Of a stretch of DNA of 51,149 bases, positions 33,434-41,561 are shown piece after piece. Each line of letters opens with the position of its first letter. Positions within the stretch are counted from its first letter, which is position 1. Location of the stretch: NCBI GenBank assembly GCA_903952205.1, contig CAJBEZ010000094.1, positions 1 to 51,149 on the forward strand. Direction: 5' to 3'. The notes below the pieces were generated by a model. It ran no database searches. It was not told the DNA's origin and saw only the letters and a program-made list of their open reading frames with translations. Both the position numbers and the translations under genes were made by a program. Source of the stretch: an uncultured Desulfomonile sp. (GTDB lineage Bacteria; Desulfobacterota; Desulfomonilia; Desulfomonilales; Desulfomonilaceae).

Positions 33434-34513
33434 ATGAAAAAATCAGAAGTTGTCACGGCATTGGAATTCCTAAAAAACAAAGAGGTTTTCACGTTAAGAA
33501 ATTCATTTTGGGTAAACGGAAATGAAATATTCGGATTACACGAAAAAGTGACCGTTACTGGAATGCCGTCAACTGAGGCTCCGAACGCCGGTTACGACAT
33601 TGCGGCGGCCCTGAAAGTCGTAAAGCTATTGGACGGAGACGAAATAACCTTTACCGAAAACGGCATTTCAGACGGCATTGAAACATTGCCTCTGGAAACC
33701 CGCGGGGAAGGACCGGCTCAGGATTGTTGGCCGATTGACTATTACCCTTACGAATATGACGGCAAAAAGTTTTTGGAAGCCGTTAAAAAGGTCAAATTTG
33801 CGTTAGCTTATGATGGGAAACGCTTTAACCTTGATAATTACCTATTAAAAGAAAACCGCCTGATAACCACGGACGGCCACCGCCTAGCGTGGGCGCAATT
33901 GAATGAAACATCGGTAAAACTGCGTGACTTAACGGTCCCAAAATCTGTGGGCGTTGCGGTTGAAAAGTTCAAACCGGAAACTGTGTCAATTTTTTCACTG
34001 GAAAAACAAACTTTTTTCCGCTTGACCGCAGGAAACGTAACCATAAACATTTTCAGTGACAACATGGATTACCCCGACATTGACCGTGTTACACCGAAAC
34101 CGGAAAATTATGATCATAATCATTGGTTTTCTATTGATAGGAAACAACTGGAAACAAGGTTAACTCCGGCGGTCAAAGCGTGTCCAGATCCAACTTTTAA
34201 AGGGGTTTTTACCATAAACGGGACCATGAAAATTTCCGTAAAGCGTTTGGAAAAAACGCTTGAATTTCCGATTCTCAACAAAGCCGGTGAGTATGCCGGG
34301 CCAACAAATGAAGGCAATTTCTTAGCAAATATATCTTACCTATTGGAAGCCGTGAAACAAACCAAAGCCCCGATAATTTATCTCACAATGCCGTTTAAAT
34401 CGGACGGACATGACCAAGGGAAGCCGATATTCGCAAGATTCGATAATCCTTCCGCCGAATGGAATCAACTGTCAGAGGGCTCAATATTGATGCCGCAACG
34501 CAGTCCGATTTAA
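33434..34513 (+). CDS. DnaN-like sliding clamp
   Basis: 359 residues, close to the 366 of cellular beta clamps. LITTDGHRLAWAQL (about 140) matches the conserved TDGHRLA signature, and NMDYPDIDRVTP (about 215) matches the 'FPDYxxVIP' segment between domains. The N-terminal domain is divergent. A beta clamp tethers DNA polymerase III; a phage copy would redirect host replication. It is preceded by a hairpin plus polypurine leader and no polymerase gene is present in the window. Confidence 0.78.
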   Translation: MKKSEVVTALEFLKNKEVFTLRNSFWVNGNEIFGLHEKVTVTGMPSTEAPNAGYDIAAALKVVKLLDGDEITFTENGISDGIETLPLETRGEGPAQDCWPIDYYPYEYDGKKFLEAVKKVKFALAYDGKRFNLDNYLLKENRLITTDGHRLAWAQLNETSVKLRDLTVPKSVGVAVEKFKPETVSIFSLEKQTFFRLTAGNVTINIFSDNMDYPDIDRVTPKPENYDHNHWFSIDRKQLETRLTPAVKACPDPTFKGVFTINGTMKISVKRLEKTLEFPILNKAGEYAGPTNEGNFLANISYLLEAVKQTKAPIIYLTMPFKSDGHDQGKPIFARFDNPSAEWNQLSEGSILMPQRSPI

Positions 34514-34522
34514 GTCTTATTT

Positions 34523-34549
34523 GGTCCCGGAATTAACTTTTCCGGGGCC
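34523..34549 (+). other. Leader hairpin 3
   Basis: GGTCCCGGAA and TTCCGGGGCC pair (10 bp with one G-U) with a 7-nt loop, followed by AAAAAAGGG before the gene at 34578. It could double as a weak terminator for the clamp gene, but the following bases are mixed. Confidence 0.55.
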
Positions 34550-34577
34550 TTCCTCAACTAAAAAAGGGTTAAATACC

Positions 34578-34784
34578 ATGACAAAAATGAGACGGCTAAT
34601 GGCCGAAGCCAAACAATCGGCCACCTTCCGCGGGCATGAAATGGGAAAATGCACAATCCATAATAAAAACGTGGCGGAAAGTGTTTGTTTGAACTGCGGG
34701 AAATGGGTTCAAGTTGATTGCAAACCGGCCCCAAATGGAATTGATATCGGCGGCCCGGCTATAGCTTTAGGTTGTGAAGATTAA
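34578..34784 (+). CDS. Small Cys-containing protein
   Basis: 68 residues from ATG 34578. MGKCTIHNKNVAESVCLNCGKWVQVDC resembles the start of a B-box-like zinc site (CxxH...CxxC...C). Likely metal-binding; role unknown. Confidence 0.55.
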   Translation: MTKMRRLMAEAKQSATFRGHEMGKCTIHNKNVAESVCLNCGKWVQVDCKPAPNGIDIGGPAIALGCED

Positions 34785-34802
34785 ATGGAAGGGGAAAACA
34801 TC

Positions 34803-35048
34803 ATGACTGGAAGCAATAAGGAATCTTGGCTGTGGATTGACCAGTTTATGAAGGGGGCCTCCGTTCGATCAAACGATTCTATAAACGATACAATCAAAGT
34901 AAAAGATGTTTTGAAATTCATAAAAAACATGCCCGATTCAGATAGAGCCATTTTTAAAAATGACCTTTTAAAAATTGATTTTAAGTATGATAACACTCTG
35001 AGATTTTTGCGTGATTTTGCCAAAAAACACAACATAATTAAGGGGTGA
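34803..35048 (+). CDS. Hypothetical helical protein
   Basis: About 81 residues; I use ATG 34803 because GAAGGGG precedes it at the right distance, while the frame could extend to ATG 34785. No motif. Confidence 0.5.
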   Translation: MTGSNKESWLWIDQFMKGASVRSNDSINDTIKVKDVLKFIKNMPDSDRAIFKNDLLKIDFKYDNTLRFLRDFAKKHNIIKG

Positions 35049-35050
35049 AC

Positions 35051-35344
35051 ATGGAAATAAAGGTCTTCTCGAAAAATAAAAGATTTTTATCTCTTATGGA
35101 AACCGCCACGGGAAAATTTATTAAATGTGTAAAAGGGTATTTTGTTGAAGCACGGGAAGTCAGGCGGGACTTTTTCATTCATTACGACAAATCCAGCAAT
35201 GTTTGGGCCGTCCATGATTATTTGACCGCCCGAAGGATAGCGGCGGCGTCCGAATATTTTGCCGCCCTGGAAGCGTTTAGCAAAACAATTAAAACGTTTA
35301 ACCTGGATACCCTGAAAAATTTACCGGCCATAAATCCAGACTAG
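35051..35344 (+). CDS. Hypothetical basic protein
   Basis: 97 residues from ATG 35051 (AGGGG upstream; a GTG at 35045 is in frame). Alpha/beta, basic N-terminus. No motif. Confidence 0.5.
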   Translation: MEIKVFSKNKRFLSLMETATGKFIKCVKGYFVEAREVRRDFFIHYDKSSNVWAVHDYLTARRIAAASEYFAALEAFSKTIKTFNLDTLKNLPAINPD

Positions 35345-35353
35345 GGGGTTTAA

Positions 35354-36049
35354 ATGGAAACCATTAACAAAACAATCGGCTATATTCGAGTATCCGGCAA
35401 AAAACAGCGTGATGACGGGCTTTCCCTGGGCGTTCAGGAAAACCGGATAAAAGATTATTGTAAGATGTTTGACTTAAACTTGCTGGAAGTTAAATGTGAC
35501 ACGGTTTCCGGCAAGAATATCAAGAAACGCCCTGCCCTCAAGGAAATCCTGGAAATGGTTTCCGCCGGACAAGTCACGGACCTTGTTATTGTTAAGCTCG
35601 ACCGTCTGGCCAGGAACGTTCGACAAACGTATGAAATTGCCGAATTGCTAAAAACCCACAACAGTAACTTACACGCCGTGACCGACAAAATTGACACGTC
35701 TACGGCAATGGGGAAGGCGTTTTTCGGGATTACCGCCGTATTCGCCGAAATGGAACGGGAACTAATCGTGGAACGGACTAAAATGATTTTGGACGGCAAA
35801 AGAGAAAACGGAGAAGTAATTGGAACAGTCCCTTATGGTTACAGCCGGAACGGAGACAAACTTGTGAAAAATATGCAGGAACAGCGAATAATAGCACGGT
35901 TGAAGTTTTTCAGGACAATGGGACTATCATACGCCAACATCAGTAAACGGGCAGCAAGGGAACAAATTAGGAATCGAAAAGGAACAATTTTCCCGCCGGA
36001 CCATATTAGGTTGATACTTTTAAGGGAAACAGCCCAAGGGGTAACATAG
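35354..36049 (+). CDS. Serine recombinase (resolvase/invertase)
   Basis: 231 residues. A catalytic N-terminal domain with GYIRVSGKKQ (nucleophile Ser), the VIVKLDRLARN block and the AEMERELIVERT helix E, then GTVPYGY, which begins a short recombinase-type region, and a small C-terminal DNA-binding part. It is too short for a large serine integrase and slightly longer than Tn3-type resolvases. Possible roles: resolving multimers of replicating phage DNA, or inverting a segment. No paired sites were recognised. Confidence 0.85.
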   Translation: METINKTIGYIRVSGKKQRDDGLSLGVQENRIKDYCKMFDLNLLEVKCDTVSGKNIKKRPALKEILEMVSAGQVTDLVIVKLDRLARNVRQTYEIAELLKTHNSNLHAVTDKIDTSTAMGKAFFGITAVFAEMERELIVERTKMILDGKRENGEVIGTVPYGYSRNGDKLVKNMQEQRIIARLKFFRTMGLSYANISKRAAREQIRNRKGTIFPPDHIRLILLRETAQGVT

Positions 36050-36099
36050 TATTTTTTTGTCAGCCAATGCTATTTAAGTTAGCAGTGGGCTATTTTAGC

Positions 36100-36128
36100 T
36101 TGCATTTAGGAGCAAAATAGGCTATAAT
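36100..36128 (+). promoter_or_regulatory. Promoter of the nucleotide-metabolism operon
   Basis: TTGCAT (36100-36105), 17 bp, TATAAT (36123-36128). It shares TTGCATTTA with the promoter at 31594. It drives the Dcd-like, HTH and ThyX genes. Confidence 0.75.
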
Positions 36129-36148
36129 TACTAGACACAACAAGAAAA

Positions 36149-36172
36149 CCCCATGTCAATAAAGGCATGGGG
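36149..36172 (+). other. Leader hairpin 4
   Basis: CCCCATG (36149-36155) pairs with CATGGGG (36166-36172), 10-nt loop, starting about 14 nt into the predicted transcript and followed by an A/G tract ending AAAAGGGG. It could protect the 5' end or regulate translation. Confidence 0.55.
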
Positions 36173-36283
36173 CTTCCTAAAGAAAAAAAGAAAAGAAAAG
36201 GGGACAAAACGCAAAACGTTATTGCCGACCTTCATTAGCAAAATAGAAGATGATTAATCAAAAGTCAATGGAAGGAAAGAATT

Positions 36284-36853
36284 ATGTTTTTGACTGCAAA
36301 GGACATTCAGAAGTTGTGTCCGACCGGGACCGACACCGACTTAGTTTCAAAACCATTTTATTTTACTCATGAAGCCTGGGATAAGCGAATGGGTTTTATC
36401 GAAGCCAACAGATTTGACATTACTATTGAATCAATATGGCTCGCGGACCCGGAAGACGGCGGCGGTTTCCTCGGAGTAGATTCACGTCAAACGCCCAAAT
36501 TACTCCCATTCCCTAAATACAGGGAAAACGAATGGTTATTGACCCAAGGATTTTATCACATCCTGGCCGGGGAAGTCTTGAATATGCCTAATGATGTCTT
36601 CGGCACGGTCAAGGCACGGCGGACCATATTTGGATTTAGCAGTTTTATTGTTGGAACCGACATTGCCCCTGGATATAAGGGTCAAATTTACTGCGGAATG
36701 GTTGTGATGGCTCCAAAACCATTTCCCGTGAAAAGGGGCGCAAGGTTCGCTTCCATAAGGTTCGCTTCCGTTAATGCAAAAGGAACTATCCCATATCAGG
36801 GTATTTGGAGCGGAAACAAATTGTCAACTAATGGAATAGAAAGGGCGTTTTAA
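36284..36853 (+). CDS. dCTP deaminase/dUTPase-fold protein
   Basis: 189 residues of the trimeric dUTPase-like fold: ILAGEVLNMPNDVFGTVKARRTIFG (strand and arginine block), then VGTDIAPGYKGQIYC. The Asp-x-x-x-Gly-Tyr-x-Gly pattern recalls dUTPase motif III, whereas the catalytic Glu expected after it in dCTP deaminases (the 'TLE' position) is Gly here. Either a dUTPase-like hydrolase or an altered deaminase. The neighbouring ThyX and the distant dCMP deaminase place it in dTMP supply. Confidence 0.75.
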   Translation: MFLTAKDIQKLCPTGTDTDLVSKPFYFTHEAWDKRMGFIEANRFDITIESIWLADPEDGGGFLGVDSRQTPKLLPFPKYRENEWLLTQGFYHILAGEVLNMPNDVFGTVKARRTIFGFSSFIVGTDIAPGYKGQIYCGMVVMAPKPFPVKRGARFASIRFASVNAKGTIPYQGIWSGNKLSTNGIERAF

Positions 36854-37165
36854 ATGTTCATAAAAACACCAAAGGCGGCGAAACTTCTCGGTATTAATGA
36901 AAAAACATTTCGTGTTTGGGTAAAAAAGGGGTTGGTTCCAATGCGACGCATAGGAACAAGTCAGGTTATGTTTAATCCAAAACAATTGCTCGAATGGTGG
37001 AAGGCGGTTGAAAATATCCCGGACACACAAGAACTAAAAATTGGCCGAAAAGCAAAAGCCGTTCAACAAATCAAAAAGATGTTGCAACAAATTGAACTCA
37101 CCGAATGGAGGGAAAACCGACGCCAGACTAAACTGAAAGGAATGGAGCAGGTTGTAAATGGCTGA
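36854..37165 (+). CDS. MerR-like HTH protein
   Basis: 103 residues. An N-terminal Xis/MerR helix-turn-helix (TPKAAKLLGINEKTFRVWVKKG, wing with RRIGTSQVMFNPKQLLEW) and a basic helical tail. Probably a phage transcription factor or excisionase-like protein. It starts directly after the preceding stop and overlaps the next gene by 8 bp. Confidence 0.65.
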   Translation: MFIKTPKAAKLLGINEKTFRVWVKKGLVPMRRIGTSQVMFNPKQLLEWWKAVENIPDTQELKIGRKAKAVQQIKKMLQQIELTEWRENRRQTKLKGMEQVVNG

Positions 37166-37340
37166 ATTCATGTTGGAATGTATTTTGTTGTCTTTTAAAG
37201 TTTGTCTTGGGGCCGCATTAATTACAGGAATAGTAATTCTGGTAGCGATCCCAATAAATTACCTTGCAGACTCCGCCAGGGACCGCCTGGAAGATTGGGA
37301 TTTTAGACGCGAGTTCGATGTTTGGAGGCTACGGAAATGA
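37158..37340 (+). CDS. Single-span membrane protein, 60 residues
   Basis: One hydrophobic segment (about 8-37, VCLGAALITGIVILVAIPIN) and a charged cytoplasmic tail rich in Arg and Asp. Overlaps the ThyX start by 4 bp. Confidence 0.5.
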   Translation: MAEFMLECILLSFKVCLGAALITGIVILVAIPINYLADSARDRLEDWDFRREFDVWRLRK

Positions 37341-38083
37341 TCGAAATTTTTGACCCCTGGAAGCAAATTAGGACCGAATGTTTTGGAAATGTGGAACCGA
37401 CGGTCCAACTCCAAGCTGTTACCACTCACGCTGTAATTACAGGGCAACGAATGACTAAAGGAATTACCCCGGATTCTACGGAAATGATACCCGCTATCTC
37501 CGCCGGGATTAGTTACGGCAAGGAAAATAACACTCTTTCGTTTCTGGAACTCAAGAGGCTCAACAAAAAACTCGTCAAATTGAACCATTTAACCCCGCTG
37601 GAATCAATCCAGTTCAACTTTTTCGTGTCTGGAATATCCAAGGCTTGTGGGGCTCAATTATCACGTCACAGGATCGGCCAGGGACATGTTTCGCTGAGTA
37701 GACGTTACACTAAACAGAAACCCGAATTCGTTTATCCGATGATGTCGTATTTATCCGACGAAAAGATAGTTAGGGGGGTCTATCACGACATGTCAAAATG
37801 CCTGGGAAGTTCTTTTCAATATTATTACCTGGGATTACTCGAATCAGGCGTTAAAAAAGCCGACGCCAGATATTTAATTCCAGTTGCGACCGCCACCGCC
37901 CGGCATTGGTGGGTCAACGCCAGGGCCTTGCGAGACTTTTTTCGATTGCGGTTACACCTTAACGCTGAAGCTGAAATACGCCGTCTGGCCGCTATGATTT
38001 ACAATATGGTTGTCATAATAACGCCAAGCCTCTTTGAAGACCTCGAAAGGAACGAACATGAATACGACAATCAAGTTGCTTAA
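37337..38083 (+). CDS. thyX: Flavin-dependent thymidylate synthase
   Basis: 248 residues from ATG 37337 (GGAGG 8 nt upstream). The ThyX signature appears as SRHRIGQGHVSLSRRYT, an RHR...S...RY motif with one extra residue compared with the usual spacing. The C-terminal block DARYLIPVATATARHWWVN...FRLRLHLNAEAEIRRLA matches the FAD/dUMP-binding region. It makes dTMP from dUMP with methylene-tetrahydrofolate and FAD, so a phage can make thymine nucleotides without host ThyA. Confidence 0.88.
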   Translation: MIEIFDPWKQIRTECFGNVEPTVQLQAVTTHAVITGQRMTKGITPDSTEMIPAISAGISYGKENNTLSFLELKRLNKKLVKLNHLTPLESIQFNFFVSGISKACGAQLSRHRIGQGHVSLSRRYTKQKPEFVYPMMSYLSDEKIVRGVYHDMSKCLGSSFQYYYLGLLESGVKKADARYLIPVATATARHWWVNARALRDFFRLRLHLNAEAEIRRLAAMIYNMVVIITPSLFEDLERNEHEYDNQVA

Positions 38084-38312
38084 CGACAACCTAGTATGTG
38101 TTTGTCGGATTCTGAATAAACTTTTTGAGTCACGTAAACCATTTGAATACATTCTAAACAATACCGCTGAAATAGATATGGCTTTAACGGACGCCTCGGA
38201 AACATTGGCGACAATAACGCCGGAAACTAATCGGGGCATTACCTGGGCTTACAATAACGGTTCAGACAATCCTTCGTGCCCGGACGGTTCATGCGCCTGG
38301 GATAACAGATAA
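38058..38312 (+). CDS. Hypothetical protein, 84 residues
   Basis: Starts at ATG 38058 inside the end of thyX (GAAAGGAACG upstream). Helical N-terminus, C-terminal CPDGSC. Not recognised. Confidence 0.5.
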   Translation: MNTTIKLLNDNLVCVCRILNKLFESRKPFEYILNNTAEIDMALTDASETLATITPETNRGITWAYNNGSDNPSCPDGSCAWDNR

Positions 38313-38346
38313 CCAAAAAAGAAAACAAAAAAGGAAGGGGAACAAA

Positions 38347-38673
38347 ATGAACGCAAAAAAGCTTGCCGTATTCGCTATTACTGCCTCCTTAACTCTCACT
38401 CCAATGTTCGCCGGGGCTCACCAACTTTGGACTAAAAATCAGGCTCTAGCTTGGCCGGATAAACAAAGTCTGGCCGAGTATAACCGTCAGGTTGAATATT
38501 TGTCCGACGAACAAACCGTGGGCTTCATTGTTGGAGCGATTCACTTTAAAGCCGCCTTTTTGGTTGAGGCTCAACCCGTAACAAGTCTTTTGGAAGACAA
38601 AGATTCAGTTACGATCAGGCTTAATGATGGCCGGGAATTAGTTACAACTTCCGCAATGCTTGAATACAAATAG
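38347..38673 (+). CDS. Exported protein, 108 residues
   Basis: Signal peptide (MNAKKLAVFAITASLTLTP, cleavage near AGA-H) and a short mature domain. Leader with AAAAAAGGAAGGGG. Periplasmic; no family recognised. Confidence 0.55.
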   Translation: MNAKKLAVFAITASLTLTPMFAGAHQLWTKNQALAWPDKQSLAEYNRQVEYLSDEQTVGFIVGAIHFKAAFLVEAQPVTSLLEDKDSVTIRLNDGRELVTTSAMLEYK

Positions 38674-38682
38674 AGGACGAAA

Positions 38683-38991
38683 ATGACCAAACAAGAATTT
38701 CATCAAAATCTTTATGATTCAATGATCGACCGTTTCCAGTCACTAGGCGAAAACTTGCAGAGTTTTCTCGACTCCCCTGTTAAACAAATCAAGGAAGGAT
38801 GGGTAACAAACGATTTGGCTGTAATTGTCCTTGCTCAAGCCGTGGAAATGTTGGGCCTCCGTATTCAATACCTTCAATCTATAACAATCGCCCTGGCCGG
38901 TGGACAAATAGTTAGTGATCACGATTTTTTGAAATCCCGGCCAGGAAATCCGCCCAAAAATTCGGATAGGGGGTTGAAAATTGATGAATGA
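38683..38991 (+). CDS. Hypothetical protein, 102 residues
   Basis: Helical, with an AIVLAQAVEMLGLRIQYL segment. No motif. Overlaps the next small ORF by 8 bp. Confidence 0.5.
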   Translation: MTKQEFHQNLYDSMIDRFQSLGENLQSFLDSPVKQIKEGWVTNDLAVIVLAQAVEMLGLRIQYLQSITIALAGGQIVSDHDFLKSRPGNPPKNSDRGLKIDE

Positions 38992-39160
38992 CAACTTGCT
39001 GTTACAGCTAAGAGAATTAAGCGAAGCGGCTATGTCCAGGACTGAACGAAAATATGATTCTCACGAAACTCAATTGTCAGCGATTCGGGAATCATTAGCC
39101 AAAATTCGCCGGGTTGTGGATCTGGAAATCTGGTGGAAATCCGGTAAAAATCATGACTGA
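38984..39160 (+). CDS. Small coiled-coil-like protein
   Basis: 58 residues, nearly all helix (MNDNLLLQLRELSEAAM ...) after AGGGGG. Coupled to the preceding gene. A further 22-codon frame at 39153-39221 begins in its stop but is too short to judge. Confidence 0.45.
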   Translation: MNDNLLLQLRELSEAAMSRTERKYDSHETQLSAIRESLAKIRRVVDLEIWWKSGKNHD

Positions 39161-39242
39161 GGCTCAAAAAAAGAAGAAGAAATTCGTATTGTTGGAAGCG
39201 ATTGATTTCTTTTTGAGCTAATCCGGGAAAACAGGAAGCAAA

Positions 39243-39680
39243 TTGACCAAAATTTATGTGGTTACATCAGGAAAGTATTCGGATTATGGGATTCGGGGGA
39301 TCTTTTCAACCCGTCGTAAGGTAAGGGGTTTCATAAAACGGGAAACTCGAAACAGTCGGTATGAACATTACATTGGTGACGATTACCGGATCGAAACATG
39401 GGAAGTTGACAAACCCCTGGAACCCAAAATTCCGATATTCTTTTGTTACTATTTCCCCGATAATGATTCATGGAAGGTGTCTGAAGAGGATGATAAAGAT
39501 TATTGCCATGAATTTAACAAGATTCACAAGGAACCGGATTATTTCGGGGAAACTGAAGGAGATGTTTACTGGGTTGTAAAAAAGGCCCCGGACAAAGACT
39601 CCGCTCTTAAAATGGCTAATGAACAAATCATGCAGTTTATAGCAGAGGAGCCGCCAGAAAGAGAGCCAGAGAGGAAATAA
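39243..39680 (+). CDS. Phage protein with an N-terminal KIYVVTSG domain
   Basis: 145 residues, TTG start after AGGAAG. The opening TKIYVVTSGKYSDYGIRGIFSTRRK matches a widespread phage domain of unknown function. It ends in a Glu/Pro/Arg-rich tail. Confidence 0.6.
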   Translation: MTKIYVVTSGKYSDYGIRGIFSTRRKVRGFIKRETRNSRYEHYIGDDYRIETWEVDKPLEPKIPIFFCYYFPDNDSWKVSEEDDKDYCHEFNKIHKEPDYFGETEGDVYWVVKKAPDKDSALKMANEQIMQFIAEEPPEREPERK

Positions 39681-39683
39681 AAA

Positions 39684-39806
39684 ATGGGTGACTTGAAAAA
39701 CTTTCCTTACAGGAAAATCACTTCGGAAAATGAACTTGTATGTCTTGAAAAAGAATTGAACGAATCCGCTCAAGCCTATTATAATGCCGTTTCAACACAT
39801 GATTAG
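39684..39806 (+). CDS. Hypothetical 40-residue protein
   Basis: Starts 3 bp after the preceding stop (GAGGAAATAA upstream). Acidic, ends in a 12-bp palindrome. Last phage-type gene before the TPR/RM block. Confidence 0.4.
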   Translation: MGDLKNFPYRKITSENELVCLEKELNESAQAYYNAVSTHD

Positions 39807-39812
39807 CTAATC
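39801..39812. promoter_or_regulatory. 12-bp perfect palindrome
   Basis: GATTAGCTAATC, directly upstream of a TATACT box (39814-39819) and 52 bp before the TPR gene. Operator candidate for the accessory block; the -35 (TTCAAC at 39791) is poor. Confidence 0.35.
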
Positions 39813-39863
39813 GTATACTATACTATTGATTACTGGCTCTTTCTAAGAATCGGAGGACAATCT

Positions 39864-41561
39864 ATGGGGACGAAAAAGTTATTTGGCGTTGTCGGGATTC
39901 TAATTTTTATATGGGCTGGAGATGTATTGGCGCAATCCCTGAACCAAGTCGTCAACGTGGCGAGGGAAGCCAAGACCATCTTTGATAGCGCAAAGTCCAA
40001 AGCGGATTATCAGCGAGCTGCTCAGAAATACGAAGAGGCCCTGAAAATTAGCGAAAGAGTCAAATCAGACAAATGGATTGATATTTGTTCCTACCAACTA
40101 GGTGCAATTCAATCCAAGCTAGAACATTATCAGAAGTCACTTGAATACTATGAGAAGTCGTTAGCGATAAGTAGAAAAACAAAAGATATGGAAGGTGAAG
40201 GCAAAACTCTGGGGAACATTGGCGGAGTTTACAGAAGCTGGAACCGACACACCAAGGCGCTGGATTACTATATGCAATCGTTAATAATACTCAAGAAAAT
40301 TGGTGATGTTAAGGCTGAGGGAAGAACTCTCGTGGACATCGGGGTTGTTTGCTATAGCCTCGGCCAATATCCCAAGGCGCTGGATTACCTTCAACAGGCT
40401 TTAGTGATTCGCAGAAAGACGGGTGATGTGGAGGGAGAGGCAAGCACACTCAGCAGCATTGGTGCTGTATGCAAAAGCTTGGGCCAATACACCAAGGCTA
40501 GGAACTACCTTGAGCGGTCGCTGGACTTAAATCGGAACTTAGGTGCTGTCAAAAGTGAGGGTGTAGCCCTAAACAACATCGGCACAGTCTATTCAAGCCT
40601 CGGCCAATATCCCAAGGCGCTGGATTACCTTCAACAGGCTTTAGTGATTCGCAGAAAGACAGGTGATGTGGGGGGAGAGAGTGCTACTCTCTGTAACATG
40701 GCCCGTATCAACGCTGCGGCGGGCCGTTACGATGAAGCTGAAAGCCAGTTTAAACAGTGTATAGAAATTCAACAAAAAATGGGGTTTTCTGCACAAAGTA
40801 TTGAGGATGATTTGGCCAACCTTTACCTCGATATCAATGCAACTGTTAAAGCAGAACCATTAATTTATGAGACAAGACATGATTCATCTCTTGGGCGGTT
40901 GGCCTTGATAAAATTTGATTATTCATCAGCGCAAAAGTATTATGAAAAGGATGCACTAGAGGCAGAAAAAGCAGGTGAAACGGACACTATTTTTCGGAGC
41001 TATACTGGATTGGCCACCGCGTTTGAAAGTGCGCAAAACTACGCTATGGCAGAACAATATTATGAAAAGGCTGTGAAACTGGTGGAAGAAATCTCGTCAG
41101 GTCTTTTGCCGTCAGAACGCAAGAATTTTATCGAGGTAAAAATTGGTGGTTTTTGTCGCTCTGAGCCAGCCAAGGGACTAACCCGTGTGAGGATGAAACT
41201 TGTAAAACCAACGGACAGTGTTAATTCCATAGGTGTTTCCAAACAGGCGATTGAATGTGAGCAATCGCCTGTCAATAAATTAGCCGCTTTAAAAATTAAG
41301 TGTAAAACCAAACGCCGCACGACATTGATATTGATTGTGATTGACGTAGGATACCCGAAGTCGCTGCATCTAGTAAAAGATATGACCGACAGCGACATAA
41401 AATACCTGTTTGAGTCGCGAATTAAGGACAAGAACTTTGTTTGGATTCCTGAAAACGCAGCCATTGAGGTTACTGAGCGAGGCAAAACAATCTCTATGGT
41501 TACATTTGGCTATTCTATAGATGGCTATGTAATGAATGAGGACTTGATTTGCGACAATTAG
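39864..41561 (+). CDS. Exported TPR protein with altered C-terminus
   Basis: 565 residues. Signal peptide (about 1-23), then about eight 40-residue TPR units (35-430) of the 'LGxYxKALxYxxQALxIxRKxGDxxGE' type. After the last repeat LVEEISSGLLPSERKNF and IGGFCRSEPAKGLTRVRMKL match the lead-in to a CHAT protease domain, but the CHAT domain itself is absent. About 110 residues with no similarity known to me follow. Likely a periplasmic scaffold. Two units share 84 bp nearly identically. Confidence 0.75.
   Translation: MGTKKLFGVVGILIFIWAGDVLAQSLNQVVNVAREAKTIFDSAKSKADYQRAAQKYEEALKISERVKSDKWIDICSYQLGAIQSKLEHYQKSLEYYEKSLAISRKTKDMEGEGKTLGNIGGVYRSWNRHTKALDYYMQSLIILKKIGDVKAEGRTLVDIGVVCYSLGQYPKALDYLQQALVIRRKTGDVEGEASTLSSIGAVCKSLGQYTKARNYLERSLDLNRNLGAVKSEGVALNNIGTVYSSLGQYPKALDYLQQALVIRRKTGDVGGESATLCNMARINAAAGRYDEAESQFKQCIEIQQKMGFSAQSIEDDLANLYLDINATVKAEPLIYETRHDSSLGRLALIKFDYSSAQKYYEKDALEAEKAGETDTIFRSYTGLATAFESAQNYAMAEQYYEKAVKLVEEISSGLLPSERKNFIEVKIGGFCRSEPAKGLTRVRMKLVKPTDSVNSIGVSKQAIECEQSPVNKLAALKIKCKTKRRTTLILIVIDVGYPKSLHLVKDMTDSDIKYLFESRIKDKNFVWIPENAAIEVTERGKTISMVTFGYSIDGYVMNEDLICDN
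40356..40439 (+). repeat. 84-bp intragenic direct repeat, copy 1
   Basis: Nearly identical to 40596-40679 (two differences), 240 bp apart, which is exactly two TPR units. Points to recent duplication or gene conversion inside the TPR gene. Confidence 0.85.
40596..40679 (+). repeat. 84-bp intragenic direct repeat, copy 2
   Basis: Second copy of the repeat at 40356-40439. Unequal exchange between them would add or remove two TPR units without breaking the frame. Confidence 0.85.
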
